A stretch of 64,000 nt of DNA from Serendipita indica DSM 11827 (Eukaryota; Basidiomycota; Agaricomycetes; Sebacinales; Serendipitaceae): the NCBI GenBank assembly GCA_910890315.1, contig CAJVGD010000002.1, forward strand, positions 434,001-498,000, in the 5' to 3' direction. A program made the position numbers and the translations under genes. The notes beneath the pieces are model-generated. The model saw only the letters and a list, made by a program, of their open reading frames with translations. It was not told where the DNA came from and did no database searches. Positions 47,711 to 58,785 of the stretch are shown here, piece after piece (positions within the stretch are counted from its first letter, which is position 1; each line of letters starts with the position of its first letter).

Positions 47711-50085
47711 CTACGATGAGAGTGTCTTGCTCCATTCAATCACAGCTGGGTGAGCAAAGACTTTGTTCTTCTGGAATCCCACAACTTGAAGGCCCTCGAG
47801 AGATGTCGCTCGGGAAATGGCGACGTAGGCTTGACCTAGGTCGAACGTCAGAGCGAATCAAGTTGGGTCCCGTCATACAAACCTTTCTCAAAGACCTTGT
47901 TCAAATCTACTTTGACCCTCTCCAGAGTCTGGCCCTGCGATTTGTGGATGCTCATGGCCCATGCGAGAATGAGTGGAAGCTGTTAAAGCGTCAGTGGCTG
48001 ATCAACGACGGATCGAGGGACGCATACCTGCATACGACTGACTTCAACCTTATTGTTCGGACCTTCAATCTTGAACGTCTCCGCGCGTATGAGGTCTGTA
48101 CGCGTATGTCGAGAGCCCACAATCTTCCATTCCACAACGGGCCATTTCTGCACCTGAGCTTTGGATTTCGACTTGTCTTTTGGCTTGGAGGCGTCTGCTT
48201 CATTATCTCCTTCCAAGCTAGATCCATAACCCCGTTGACTATCCGCCCACTCGGACTCGGTCTTGAAGTCAATGACCTTGCCGACGGTACCGTTGACGAG
48301 TTGCTCATCCACATTCTTAATCATCATGACCTGGAAAAGGAGGCGCGTGAGCTGGCTGTGAACACAAGGCTCGAGAACGGCTCACCTGAGCGCCCTTTTT
48401 GAGGACGAGGCGTGCCGGTGCCATAAAGTTTGCTAGAACATTCGCCCTAGTACGCTCTTCTGCGGATCCACCGTCGCTTGCAACGTATTCATGAGATTTC
48501 CCTGTCAATCGCTGAAGTCGCTCGTGGTTGGCCCTGTCTACGTCTTCACGGCGAGGGAACCTAAAAGCCTCGATTATTAGAGTCACAAGGCTTGTAAAAC
48601 TGTCTCCACGTACAGTTCTGTTGGTTCAATCTCATCGACTGGCAAAGGGCCACTGCGAGCCAGGAAGACTTTGGCCGCAGAATCAGAGATGATACCGCGG
48701 CGCATCTCGTTGAGAATATCGACAAAGGCTTGGTCCTTCTGTCGGAACACTTTGGTTAAGTTGAATGTGTGATGAAGGCATGAAGACCATGACTCGGCGT
48801 TGAAGGCGAACTTTGGCGAGCTGCCTTTGGTGACCGGGGGTAATTGGAAGAAATCTCCCGTCAAAACAAGCTGACAAGGTGTCAACCTTTTTTTGTGGTA
48901 TCGTATCGGATTTATATACCTGAATGCCTCCGAAGGGCTTGTCCGCATGATTGCGTCTTACAATGCGAGCAGTCTTCTCCAGTTTGTCGAAGAAATCTCC
49001 TTCGAGCATTGATACTATGCAAATGTTAGTAAACGGGGGATTCTGAAGGGTCTACACCGACTTTCATCTATGATCAGAACTTTGGTTCTCGACCAACGGC
49101 TGGACGCCTTTTGATTCTTCTTAATCTTTGCCGCAAGTTCTGCTGGGGTCCCCGCTCCGAGTCCGACACCAGCAAACGAGTGCAATGTGACTCCACCGAT
49201 GTTACAGGCCGCAATACCCGTGGACGCGGTGATGGCAATCACATCCTGACTTTTCGAATACTTTGAACGAAGCTCCTTGATGATTCTGCGAAGCAAGACA
49301 GACTTGCCGGTTCCTATTACACAAACGGTCACTTTACTGCTTCTATGGGTAGAGGACCTGCTTACCTGCCGAACCTGTAAAGAAGACATTCTTCCCCTCC
49401 ATTACAACAGACAGAATGTTCTTTTGCTGAGTAGATAGGTTCACAAGGTCCAAAGGTTTGGACACCTTGGGCTTGTTGGTCACGAGCGGCTGGTTGTCGG
49501 CAGGCAGCTTCATGTTTTTGTGATCCTGCTCCCAGGGCATTACTTTTACAGCTGTAGAAGCTGCTGTTGCTGGTGGTACCGACGCCTGTGGTGGTTGAAC
49601 ATGTCGACGCTTTGGAGTAGGTTCGTCCTCGCTGTCGGATAACTCGACGACCTCGGACTTGCGCTTGGGGGGACGAGATGACGCAGTTTCCAGTCCTCTA
49701 GATTTCATCAAGTTACCCCTCTCTGCAATCTTTTGATCCAGCTTTTGCTTCGCCTTTATGACTTCCTTTTCGCCTGCCAACAAACTGTCACTAGCCTGCT
49801 TGATCTTTGAAAAGAGATCCTCTGTGTTTATCTGAATTCGATTAGCAATATAATCTGCTAGATATTAGGATCCCATACCGTGTTTTTCAGCGGCGTTGGC
49901 CTGACAGGTCGGATGGGCGAAGCTGACCACGGAATCGGGATGGAGGCTTGACTGCTTTTCTTGGGAGATGCTTCCTCTTCATCATCGTCAAAAAAACGTT
50001 TGATAGCCCGGAGCCCAGACTGTGTCATGGGTTTCGGCGGTTGGGGAGCGGGTTTGGGTGGGTGATTGGCAGTATTCCGTAGCAT
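47711..50085 (-). CDS. PIF1: PIF1-family 5'-3' DNA helicase
   Basis: Pif1 unwinds G-quadruplexes, limits telomerase and helps mitochondrial DNA maintenance. An acidic, proline-rich N-terminus begins [15 protein letters not shown] (50085) and continues [14 protein letters not shown]. The helicase core shows Walker A (FTGSAG joined to [15 protein letters not shown] by an intron near 49370), [35 protein letters not shown], Walker [25 protein letters not shown] (motif III), [20 protein letters not shown] (motif IV) and [18 protein letters not shown] (motif V). Motif VI is [17 protein letters not shown]. It ends IEWSKTLSS at 47711. An insertion with Lys/Ser repeats ([13 protein letters not shown]) sits in the 2B region. 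The frame is open upstream of 50085 to at least 50382, which could add a mitochondrial signal. Confidence 0.94.
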
Positions 50086-50914
50086 TTCGAGGCGATAGAA
50101 AGACGAGTAGATGATATAAGACGCGTTATAGTAGAAAGACGCGTGTCGACGCGTCAATCCAAAGTCGAGGTCAAAAGCAAACTGTTGGGCTTTGTTTGGC
50201 CACCCCGTGACCTGGCCCTGGCCAAAGATCCTAAAATCAGAAATATTGCTAAAATGCTTGGAGAGTATAGAAAGCTTATTTATGGTACTTTCTTGTGTTT
50301 TATTCACACCAAGTCGACAGACGGGGCTACAGATGGTTGAACACAGGAGCGCCCTACGTATAATTGGAGTAAGTATTGACATAAATCGCAGGAGGCGTCT
50401 TGTGACCCAGTCAACAATCTCAATGATTAATTGGTAGCTAGCGAGTGCTTTGCTTAGCATGCGAGCAATATACAGCTTGCCATACAATGGATGCATCGAC
50501 AAGCGAGCAAGCAAGCGATAGCGTTCAGAAGAACTCGAACGGCGATCCGTTTCCGTGATAGTACTCGGCTCCTGCTTTCGGGGACATCTTTGCAGCGGTT
50601 TCATCTGGCAGTTTATGGCCGTGCCTGTCGGGTGCGATATCGTCTGGCTCAACGATTACCAGCTACAGAGTCCATCCCGTGCCCTAAGAGACCTCCAAAG
50701 GCCTAATTGGACCTCGTGGCAAATTCCAGGAGTATCAACGCCACTTTCAGTGGTGGGACCAAGATCGACCGCGGCCTCAGCAGATAAGGCTCGCCGGTAG
50801 CCAATCAGAGCCCGCGTGGCAATCTGGGTGGCCAGTCTATAAAGGTCGTCCGACCGACTAGTAGAACCTTCGTGAGCTCTTGTTCTCCCTCCCTTGATCC
50901 TCCTAGTCTTTGCC
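50086..50914. promoter_or_regulatory. Divergent region between PIF1 and the purine permease
   Basis: On the permease side there is a TATAAAG box at 50838-50844, about 70 bases before the permease ATG. A GATA site in the context AGATAAG lies at 50782-50788, which fits the binding rule of AreA/Nit2-type nitrogen regulators. On the PIF1 side the (-) strand stays open in the PIF1 frame. The roles of the boxes are inferred from position and consensus. Confidence 0.5.
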
Positions 50915-53360
50915 ATGTCCGAAAAGGAAGTAGTCGACACCCAACCCACCCCAAAGGCTCCCATTGGAACCAGACTACAGAACAAGGCTCGTCACATCGT
51001 CACCAAAGTCACTACTCGTGATGGATGGGTCGGAGACTACGACTTTGGATGGCTATGCCTTCCAACACTTCCCTATGGCAAAGGCGGCAGTCGAAAGCTT
51101 CCCCCCTTCTACGGTCTCGGGGATGACATTCCCCTCCTTTTGGCCATTATTTGCGGATTTCAGCACGCCCTGGCCATGTTGGCAGGACTTATCACTCCAC
51201 CAATTATCTTTTCAAGCGGTACTTATCCTTATCTTACTCGTGCTCCACTCATGACATGAAATGACAGCCCTCTCCCTTGATCCCTCCACGTCGTCTTATT
51301 TGATTTCCTCGAGCTTAATTGGATGTGGTATTCTCAGCGCCATCCAGATGGCTCGAATTCCTCTCTGGGGCCGATACTATTGGGGTATGCCCGTTCCTTT
51401 ACACTATCAGCTCGAGTTTAATCATTTGGCAATGTAGGTACTGGTCTGTTGACGGTCGTCGGCATCTCCTTTGCCACCCTCTCTACGGGGTTCGCCATCT
51501 TCGCCGCTCTTTACGCCGATGGAACCTGCCCTTCAACCACCAACCCGGACGGCACAATCACACGTGGACCTTGCCCCGATGCCTATGGCATGCTCCTCGG
51601 CACTTCGATGCTCTGCTCGCTGCTCAATATGGCTTTGTCGTTTGCACCTGCGAAGACCCTGAAGCGTATCTTCCCCCCGGTCGTTACCGGTACTGTCATC
51701 GTCATGATTGGTGCCTCGCTCATCGGTGAATCCGGTGTGCTCAACTGGGGCGGTGGATCGAACAATTGCCACAACCGTCCTGCGGATGGCATTTTCCGCC
51801 TCTGCCCTACCATCTTCGCACCAAGGGCTGCACTCTGGGGATCTCCACAGTTTATTGGTAGGTGAATTCTTTTCAATTTTGGATGGCCCTCATGTATCGC
51901 AGGTCTCGGGTTCTTGTCGTTCGTGACTATCCTTCTCGTTGAGCTCTTCGGTTCCCCTTTCCTCAAGGTAAATCCCTCGCTCCTGTCCTAAACGTGATTC
52001 TTACCATACCCATCCTCTTTATGCTGTCAGAATGCCTCGTAAGTCTGCTTTATGATCCATCTCTTGGGTTCTGACACGTTCTAGGATCATCGTTGGTCTC
52101 GTAGTTGGATGCATCGTCGCTGGTGCCACTGGATATATCGATGGCTCGCCAATCAGGACCTCCCCGGCCATTACCTTCATCTGGGTGCATACATTCAAGC
52201 TCCGCATCCACCCACCGGCCATCCTGCCTATGCTTGCAGTCTACAGTGAGTTCACTCCCCTCGATTTTTTATTGTTCTGAATGATATCTCAGTTTCGCTC
52301 GCTATGGAGGCTATCGGTGATATCACTGCATCAGCAGAAGTTTCTCGAGTCGCCGTCGAGGGGTATGAATTCGATACTCGCATTCAGGGAGGTGTTTTGG
52401 GAGACGGAATTGGTGAGACTGGTTCGTATCCCCTCCGAGTACTCACTGTTCACAAGGTGGTCTTCTCAGCGGCTTGATGACGAACCCTCCCCTGTCCATC
52501 TTTGCTCAAAACAATGGAGTTGTCAGTCCTGTGATCGAATAACTCTATCGTATCTGACCGTTCGCAGATTGCCATTACGCGCTGTGCCAATAGGAAGGCC
52601 GGATGGTGGTGCTGTGCATTGTGAGTGAAAGGTGTACGGGCTTTTGAAGTAACTGACCCGCGCTAGCCTCATCTTCTTTGGTATTCTCGGCAAAGTATCT
52701 GGCGTGTTCCTTTCCAGTACGTTGGTTGGCTGAAGATGATACCCTTGCTTACCTGATCAAGTTCCGAATCCTGTCCTCGGAGGAGTGACGACCTTCCTGT
52801 TCGCCACTGTCATGACCTCTGGCATTCGTGTGCTCTCATACATCAACTGGTCTCGGTACGTACTATTCGAATCTACCAGGCTCTCACGGCTGAGATGATT
52901 TCTTATTATTGTATAACTATAGCCGAAACCGGTATGTAGATCTGTTCATAAGCGAGTATATGGTCCCTCATAAATCCACAGGTTTATTCTCGCTGCCGCC
53001 ATGTCGTTTGGTATTGGCAACTTGCTCGCACCTAGCTGGTACGAGCATCTGTTCGATTCCGTTGAAGATACCGCCAGCCCTGGTCTCCGCGGTCTCTTCG
53101 ACTCGATCACCATCATCCTTAGCACCCCTTGTACGTCGCTCGTGACTTTTGCATGCGTTCCATTACTCACGTCGACTCTAGTCCTCTCGGCTGGTATCAT
53201 TGCGGTCCTTCTCAACGTTATTCTCCCAGATAACGAAATCGTTCCCAAAGATCAACCTCCCGTAGTTCACGATGAGGATCACGACGTCGAGGCGCAACCA
53301 ATCACTCATGCCACTGCCGAAGATGCCGAGTCCGTATCGAGCAAGAACGAAAAGAAGTGA
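50915..53360 (+). CDS. uapC: Purine (uric acid/xanthine) permease, NCS2/NAT family
   Basis: It is a proton-coupled uptake carrier of the plasma membrane, like UapA and UapC of Aspergillus. The start is MSEKEVVDTQPTP. Key sequences follow: DYDFGWLCLPTLPYGK before the first span, the QH motif in CGFQHALAMLAGLITPP, FPPVVTGTVIVMIGASLIGE, SLAMEAIGDITASAEVSR and YEFDTRIQGGVLGDGI. The NAT signature QNNGVIAITRCANR lies at about 52510-52590 across an intron, then LGGVTTFLFATVMTSGIRVL. It ends DAESVSSKNEKK. About twelve spans are expected. Around ten introns; the join GDGI-GGLLSGLMTNPPLSIF confirms frame. The exact purine is not decided by sequence alone. Confidence 0.94.
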
Positions 53361-53733
53361 AATGGCTATCAGTGCCCTGCTGTGTAGAATTGATTTTGTC
53401 TCGAATGTACATCATGGAACTACGGATTGTCCAAACTCATCTCGAATACATTACGTGATAGAAAACCGTCTAATTTTGATGAGATCTCGAGCGACCTGGA
53501 GATTATTGACCATTTGCTAGCCTAAGCCATTTGAGTGGCGGACTATCTTGACTCTGACCACGACTTTGGAGCCACCTGGCAGCGGCTATCATTAACCAAG
53601 GAATTCTTTTGGGGGCACGACATCTATCTGTGAGTCTGAATCTGTGTTCCCGACCACTGGATGTAACACGTTGGACACGGTTAGCAAGTAGGAACATTTA
53701 AACGACAACCTTGGAATGAAAATCTCGATATAA
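53361..53733. other. Intergenic region, nothing recognised
   Basis: This 373-base stretch shows no protein-like frame with family resemblance, no RNA gene and no clear promoter box. A TATAAAT sequence sits directly before the next ATG (53728-53734) but is too close to serve as a TATA box for it. Confidence 0.35.
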
Positions 53734-55797
53734 ATGTCTTCAGACGTACTTACATTCGGGGACTGGGATGTCACCTTTACAGACGGTGCCGCAGTCTCCA
53801 GTATCTCCTCCCATATCCTCCACACCGACTTGCTCCTTAAGAATCTGAGCTCGCAAGTAACCAACCAGATGCTGCAAGCGGAAATAGCACAGTTTGGCAG
53901 CGAAGCATCGGTGATGCGAGATTCTCGCCGAAAGCGAGCACGGATACGTTTCCTCGATGCAGAGCCGGCTAAGCAAGCTCTTGCTGTCCTGGATAGCAAA
54001 CGCTTGGGACCTTCACGCATTGAAGTGACATTGGATAGGACAAAAGACTTGCAGTGGATCGAAGATGGTATCCTTCTCAGCTACGATACCTGCGAGACCA
54101 CCGCAAGCGTGTCCTTTCTGACCGCCGAGGAAGCTACCGAGGCGTTGGGGCTCAACAGGAGCATGTTCCAAGGGAGGCGACTTCGTGTTACTCAAGAGTC
54201 TGAGACTCGTCTTCTTGTCGAAGAACTTCCTGCCATCTTTGACGAGGACGACCTCTTGACGTTCTTCGGTGCCCAAACTATCGAAATCACACGCGACTTT
54301 GGCGAAGACTCGGACATTCACGCCCTCTTACAAGCTCTAATCAGGGAACAACCCGGCTGTGCTTCGCTGCACGTCGTGCCTCTCCCTGCCGAACTAGGTC
54401 GTGGTGCAGGCTGGATACGGATGTATAACGAAGAGCGGGTGAAAGAAGTTGCCACCGAGGTTCGTGGGCTACGCCCCATCTTCCTTGGGGGGAATGTAGT
54501 ACAGGCGCATCGTGCCCAATGCTTCGTTTGGAAGGTATCTCCCGAACACATCCACGCCGTCTATTCCCTTTTGGATGAATTAGAAATAGAGGGAGCCTAT
54601 CTCAAGTACGATGCCAAGGCCACGGAGGAGCAAGAGGTTCGACTGGTTGCCTCCGACCTGAGGAAGCTCAGAGCAGCCCACTGCAAGATCGACGTTATTA
54701 TCAATGGGATGGTCTGGACCAATGGTGGACCAATATGGGATAGACACTGGGTCTCGGAGGAAGGTCGTGCATTCATCCAAGAGGTGAACCAGGTTTCCAC
54801 TGCATATGTCCGTGCAAACATGTTCGAAAGAATAGTTCGGATAGCAGGCAGAGAAGAGGCAAAGGATTGCGCCATCGCAATGCTTCAGAGTTACCTGGAC
54901 AAACTCGACAAAGAGCGACATTTGATCAAGCTGCCCAAGGAGCTCATGCAAGAGTTCATTACACACGGGCTTCCTCGACTTGGGAACAGTCTCTACCACT
55001 TTGACTCGACGATAGGAAAGCGGCAAGACGTCGAGTTCAACGGGAGCGATGACGCCCGCCAACAGCTATACCTCGTGCTCGATCAGTGTGCGACAGAAGT
55101 CTCACTTCGCTCACGAGGGGGAGACAGGCCTACTTGTGGGATTTGCACAACGATGGTTACAGATCCCCTTGAGTTGGAGTGTGGCCATGTATACTGCGCA
55201 GAATGCGTTATTCATCTCGTCACGTCTGCTGTCGACTTTCCAGTACAATGCATCGTCGAAAATTGCAACTACGCACCAAGTCTGCGTGTTCTACGCAGAA
55301 TTGCGCCGCCGCCACAATACAGACGTATGCTGGAGATCTCCTTTCGGTCTCATTTGCGCGGGAGCACTCAATATTTCCCTTGCCCAACCATTGACTGCCC
55401 TCAACTGTGGAACGTCAACTCCCACAAAGATCCCTCGCGCAGGATCACCCAATGTTCCACGTGCCTTATCTGTATATGCATGGCGTGCAAGGTAGAAGAG
55501 CATACTGGAATGACCTGTGCGGAGTACCAGAGATCAAGAGCATATCACGCTGCTGAGAGAGATATGGCGACTTGGCGAGCAACCAGAGGAGCAGCTATTA
55601 AGACCTGCCCTTCGTGTGGATGTATCACGGAGCGCATTGATGGATGTCCACACATTCATTGTACTCAATGCAATGCTCACTGGTGCTGGGAGTGCAGGCG
55701 AGTCTTTCCACGTATCGAACTTGTATACTCGCACATTCGTCGACGCCATATTCTGGCAGCTCGACAGTTCCTTGCTCCAGCTCACCTCGAGAGGTGA
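53734..55797 (+). CDS. Intronless RBR (RING-IBR-RING) E3 ubiquitin ligase with RRM-like N-terminus
   Basis: A single open frame of 687 codons begins MSSDVLTFGDWDVTF. The last third is a full RBR module. RING1 is CGICTTMVTDPLELECGHVY with CAECVIHL (about residues 467-490). The IBR has FPCPTIDCPQLWNV through CSTCLICICMACKVEEHTGM. The Rcat domain is KTCPSCGCITERIDGCPHIH followed by CTQCNAHWCWEC; the catalytic Cys should be the one in DGCPHI. Ubiquitin is passed through this Cys as a thioester. Upstream, repeats such as LLLKNLSSQVTNQMLQAEIA and RARIRFLDAEPAKQALAVLD look like RRM folds. The overall order resembles the C-terminal part of plant DEAH11/12 helicase-RBR proteins, but no helicase is present here. 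The lack of introns is unusual in this window. Confidence 0.9.
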   Translation: MSSDVLTFGDWDVTFTDGAAVSSISSHILHTDLLLKNLSSQVTNQMLQAEIAQFGSEASVMRDSRRKRARIRFLDAEPAKQALAVLDSKRLGPSRIEVTLDRTKDLQWIEDGILLSYDTCETTASVSFLTAEEATEALGLNRSMFQGRRLRVTQESETRLLVEELPAIFDEDDLLTFFGAQTIEITRDFGEDSDIHALLQALIREQPGCASLHVVPLPAELGRGAGWIRMYNEERVKEVATEVRGLRPIFLGGNVVQAHRAQCFVWKVSPEHIHAVYSLLDELEIEGAYLKYDAKATEEQEVRLVASDLRKLRAAHCKIDVIINGMVWTNGGPIWDRHWVSEEGRAFIQEVNQVSTAYVRANMFERIVRIAGREEAKDCAIAMLQSYLDKLDKERHLIKLPKELMQEFITHGLPRLGNSLYHFDSTIGKRQDVEFNGSDDARQQLYLVLDQCATEVSLRSRGGDRPTCGICTTMVTDPLELECGHVYCAECVIHLVTSAVDFPVQCIVENCNYAPSLRVLRRIAPPPQYRRMLEISFRSHLRGSTQYFPCPTIDCPQLWNVNSHKDPSRRITQCSTCLICICMACKVEEHTGMTCAEYQRSRAYHAAERDMATWRATRGAAIKTCPSCGCITERIDGCPHIHCTQCNAHWCWECRRVFPRIELVYSHIRRRHILAARQFLAPAHLER

Positions 55798-56150
55798 GCA
55801 CCCAAGGTCAAGGGGTATTCCCGAGCTCCGAGATCACATTCTCCTGGTGCAAAGGCTCTGACTAGATTGGTTGGTTATCTGATGTACAGATGTGATAGTA
55901 TCTCTTTTTACTGTTGTATCACTGGATATATGCGACATTGCCTATTCTAGGTCTCCTCGACTGAGTTAGGTATAGGAAAGTGGGTCAATGACAACTCGTT
56001 TTAAACGATCATCGATGGTCTGCTTCGACTATAAGTGCCCGCTGCCTCGCATCCCGTTGGCGGTGCCGCATCTCACGGCCATAATTTGAACCCAACCATA
56101 TTCCAAGGCCGAAACGCTCTCCTCCAAATTTCCTACTTTTACATTCCAAT
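55798..56150. other. Intergenic region before the seven-span protein
   Basis: The 353-base gap contains no gene-like frame. A CTATAAGTG box near 56028-56036 lies about 115 bases before the next ATG and could be the promoter element. CT-rich leader sequence follows at about 56105-56140. Confidence 0.4.
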
Positions 56151-58468
56151 ATGAAGCCCAGAAGCTGGCTTCATGGTGCCTTGTTCAGTATCTGCAGTGC
56201 GGCCTGCGCATTTGCGTATACTGAAGCCATTGGGAGCGAAACTGCACGCCAAGTCTGCTCTGGAATGTACGGAGGGTCGAATGCCTACATAAATGGTTCG
56301 TATTTACGCTGCATATATATGAAACGCGCCGAGCTCACACTATTCGTGGCACAGTGACTTTTGATTCCTCTTCCGCGGGCCAAATAGCTATGGCCATCTA
56401 CGAGTGGAAGGACGTAATGTATCTGGGAAAAGTGACTAAAGGGGATGAACTGCTTCCTGTGAGTGCCAGTCACGCCCACTATCATCTTTCGCCAACCATT
56501 CATCGGTCGTCCTAGCAGAAAACGTACATCTGTACGACCGATGCAGTCAATCAAGGATATTGCAAGGACCAAGAACTAGGCAGATTCATCGTCACCTTGC
56601 CCGACACGGCTAGTGCTCACAACACCAGTATCTGGACAAGACGAGTTGTGTTTCCTAACCAGTCGAAATCGGCAACGACCAAGGATAGTGTCAGTGCTGA
56701 TGCTGGCTTCTGGGATAACCCCGCGGGGAACCCAGAACTCCCTCCAGAGGCCTCGGAATACAGCAGCCCTTGGAAGCGATCACCCGTATATACTGAAGGC
56801 GGCAACACCACTTACGACGACGATACGTTTCACATTATGGTCTCCAACTCGACGTCGAGCGGCGAAGGCGTTTTGCACTACAAGGAGACTATCCACTATC
56901 CGGTTCCGAATACGGGTTAGTCCCATTGACTAAATATACTCATGCTCATCTTTATCAGGCTTCTATTGCGTGGCGGCTATCCCTTTGACTGTGGCGGACA
57001 GCCAAAAGCGACAGTCGTCTGGTTCCGGAGCGAACATCCCAGGTCATCCATCCTACCACGGGACTGTTCTTTTCAAAAATACATTTAAAGGGCAACTAGC
57101 CGCGGCAGAATACCCCAAGATTGATGTGCGTGGATCTTCCCCCGTTAGTTTCGGTTTCTGATATAAGATTATTTAGTTCTATCTGGCTTTGACCATCATT
57201 TACACGATACTGGGGGCTGCGTGGGGTTACCTCTGCTTCCGACACCTTGCAGACCTATTGCCGATCCAGGTGAGTTCCCTTGCGGAAAACGAGACCAACT
57301 GACACTTCTGTAGTATTACATATCATACCTTGCTGGATTCCTCGTAATTGAGATGCTGGCAAACTGGGGTATGCCGTCTACGGGCTAGCGGTTCTCTCCT
57401 AACTATTATTCAGCATACTATCGCTTCGTCAACGCACACGGGATGGGTGTTTCAACCACCATCCTTCTTATTGTCGGTACGTATCTGGAACGATAGCTTC
57501 AATTATTCTAACCGCAGACATAGTCACGATTCTGGACGCTGGACGCAACGCGCTTTCCTTTTTCCTCCTCCTCGTAGTTTCGCTTGGTCTCAGTGTCGTT
57601 CGTGACACTCTAGGTCCGGCTATGCGACGTGCAAAGATTCTCACCGGCTTGCATTTCGTTTTCGGAGGTCAGTGCCTTCTTATGATGTGCCTCTTAGACT
57701 AATAGTATGCAGTGCTCTATTCGATGGGCCTGGTGTATCTGAGCTTGGAGGCGACCGACGCTTTGATATTGCTTATGTTCGTCATTCCGCTGGCGTTCAC
57801 TCTATCTTCGTTCCTTCTCTGGATCATGCACGGACTTGCCGGTACAATCGCAGAACTGAGACAAAGAAAGCAACGTTACAAGCTTCGCATGTTCCGACGA
57901 CTTCAACTCATCCTGATCGGTGCCGTCATCGTCATTGGAGCTTTCTTTGTTCTTTCGTCTTTTTCATTCTCCAGTAGGACAGAAGAAGGTAAGACCTAGT
58001 CGGTTGATGATTCATTTCACTTATCAGCACACAGACTTTGCTCCGAATAGCTGGAGATGGCGCTGGTGGCTGATTGACGGTTATTTGGCGCTCCTCTACC
58101 TTGTCGTTTTCTCTTCAACAGCATACTTATGGCGGCCTACTGGCTCGAACCGGCGATTGGCAATGTCTGATGAGCTTGCACAAGATGAAGAAGATGCAGA
58201 GGATTACGACCTTGAGGCGCTCGAGTCTCGCGGGCAGCCTCATCCACTCAATGCGGACGGCATTCCTGAAGCGCCACGAAGCGGCCGTCGACATGTTGTT
58301 GGAGAGGACGAGACGGTGTTTGAGATTGGTGAAGACGATGAAGACGAGGATGGGCGCCATACCGGTCGAACCCCGACATCGAGGCGTACACAGAGACACA
58401 GTGACGAAGGTCCACGGGAGGAGCACGAGCAGGAGGGACTCATTTCTGCCCAACGATCCGCACACTAG
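56151..58468 (+). CDS. PTM1: Ptm1/GOST-type seven-transmembrane (LU7TM) protein
   Basis: It is a Golgi/endosome seven-span protein of the lung-seven-transmembrane group (yeast Ptm1, animal GPR107/TMEM87). The start MKPRSWLHGALFSICSAACA is a signal peptide. A lumenal domain follows with paired Cys (TYICTTDAVNQGYCKDQELG) and glycosylation sites. The seven spans include FYLALTIIYTILGAAWGYLC, YYISYLAGFLVIEMLANW, STTILLIVVTILDAGRNALS, LHFVFGVLYSMGLVYLSLEA, LQLILIGAVIVIGAFFVLSS and WLIDGYLALLYLVVFSSTAY. A long acidic cytosolic tail ends LISAQRSAH at 58468. About nine short introns. Molecular role is not known beyond probable trafficking. Confidence 0.88.
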
Positions 58469-58785
58469 TTTATTCGATCCACGATTGCCTTATAGTCATT
58501 GTACGTTGCTAAATAGACTATTTAAGCCTTCTTTTTAGGGCCGTCAAAAGATCTTTCGTCAGTGGCAAGTGCACCTGAGGCCTTCGACCGCACCATCTCA
58601 AAGGCTAAACTCGCCTTGGGTCAAAGATCTCGCAAGCGGATTTAATGCTTCAGGTACCCGCTATAATCGATGAAATTCGTCGGATGGACACTCATCTCCA
58701 TCTTCCAGGCTCCCAACAATGCTCCTTTCAAGTACAGCAAACTCTGCCATTCCATGTTTAAGGTTCAACAACGAGAAATGCAATA
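58469..58785. other. Intergenic region, nothing recognised
   Basis: The 317 bases after the seven-span gene contain no recognised coding sequence on either strand. They presumably hold its 3' UTR and the promoter of the CCCH gene. Confidence 0.35.

Noticed and set aside
50383-50652. Far 5' part of the extended PIF1 frame (MSQTISHPTGT...) as coding
   Set aside because: It overlaps the likely promoter, has no recognisable domain, and the presequence-like start at 50382 is a better candidate.
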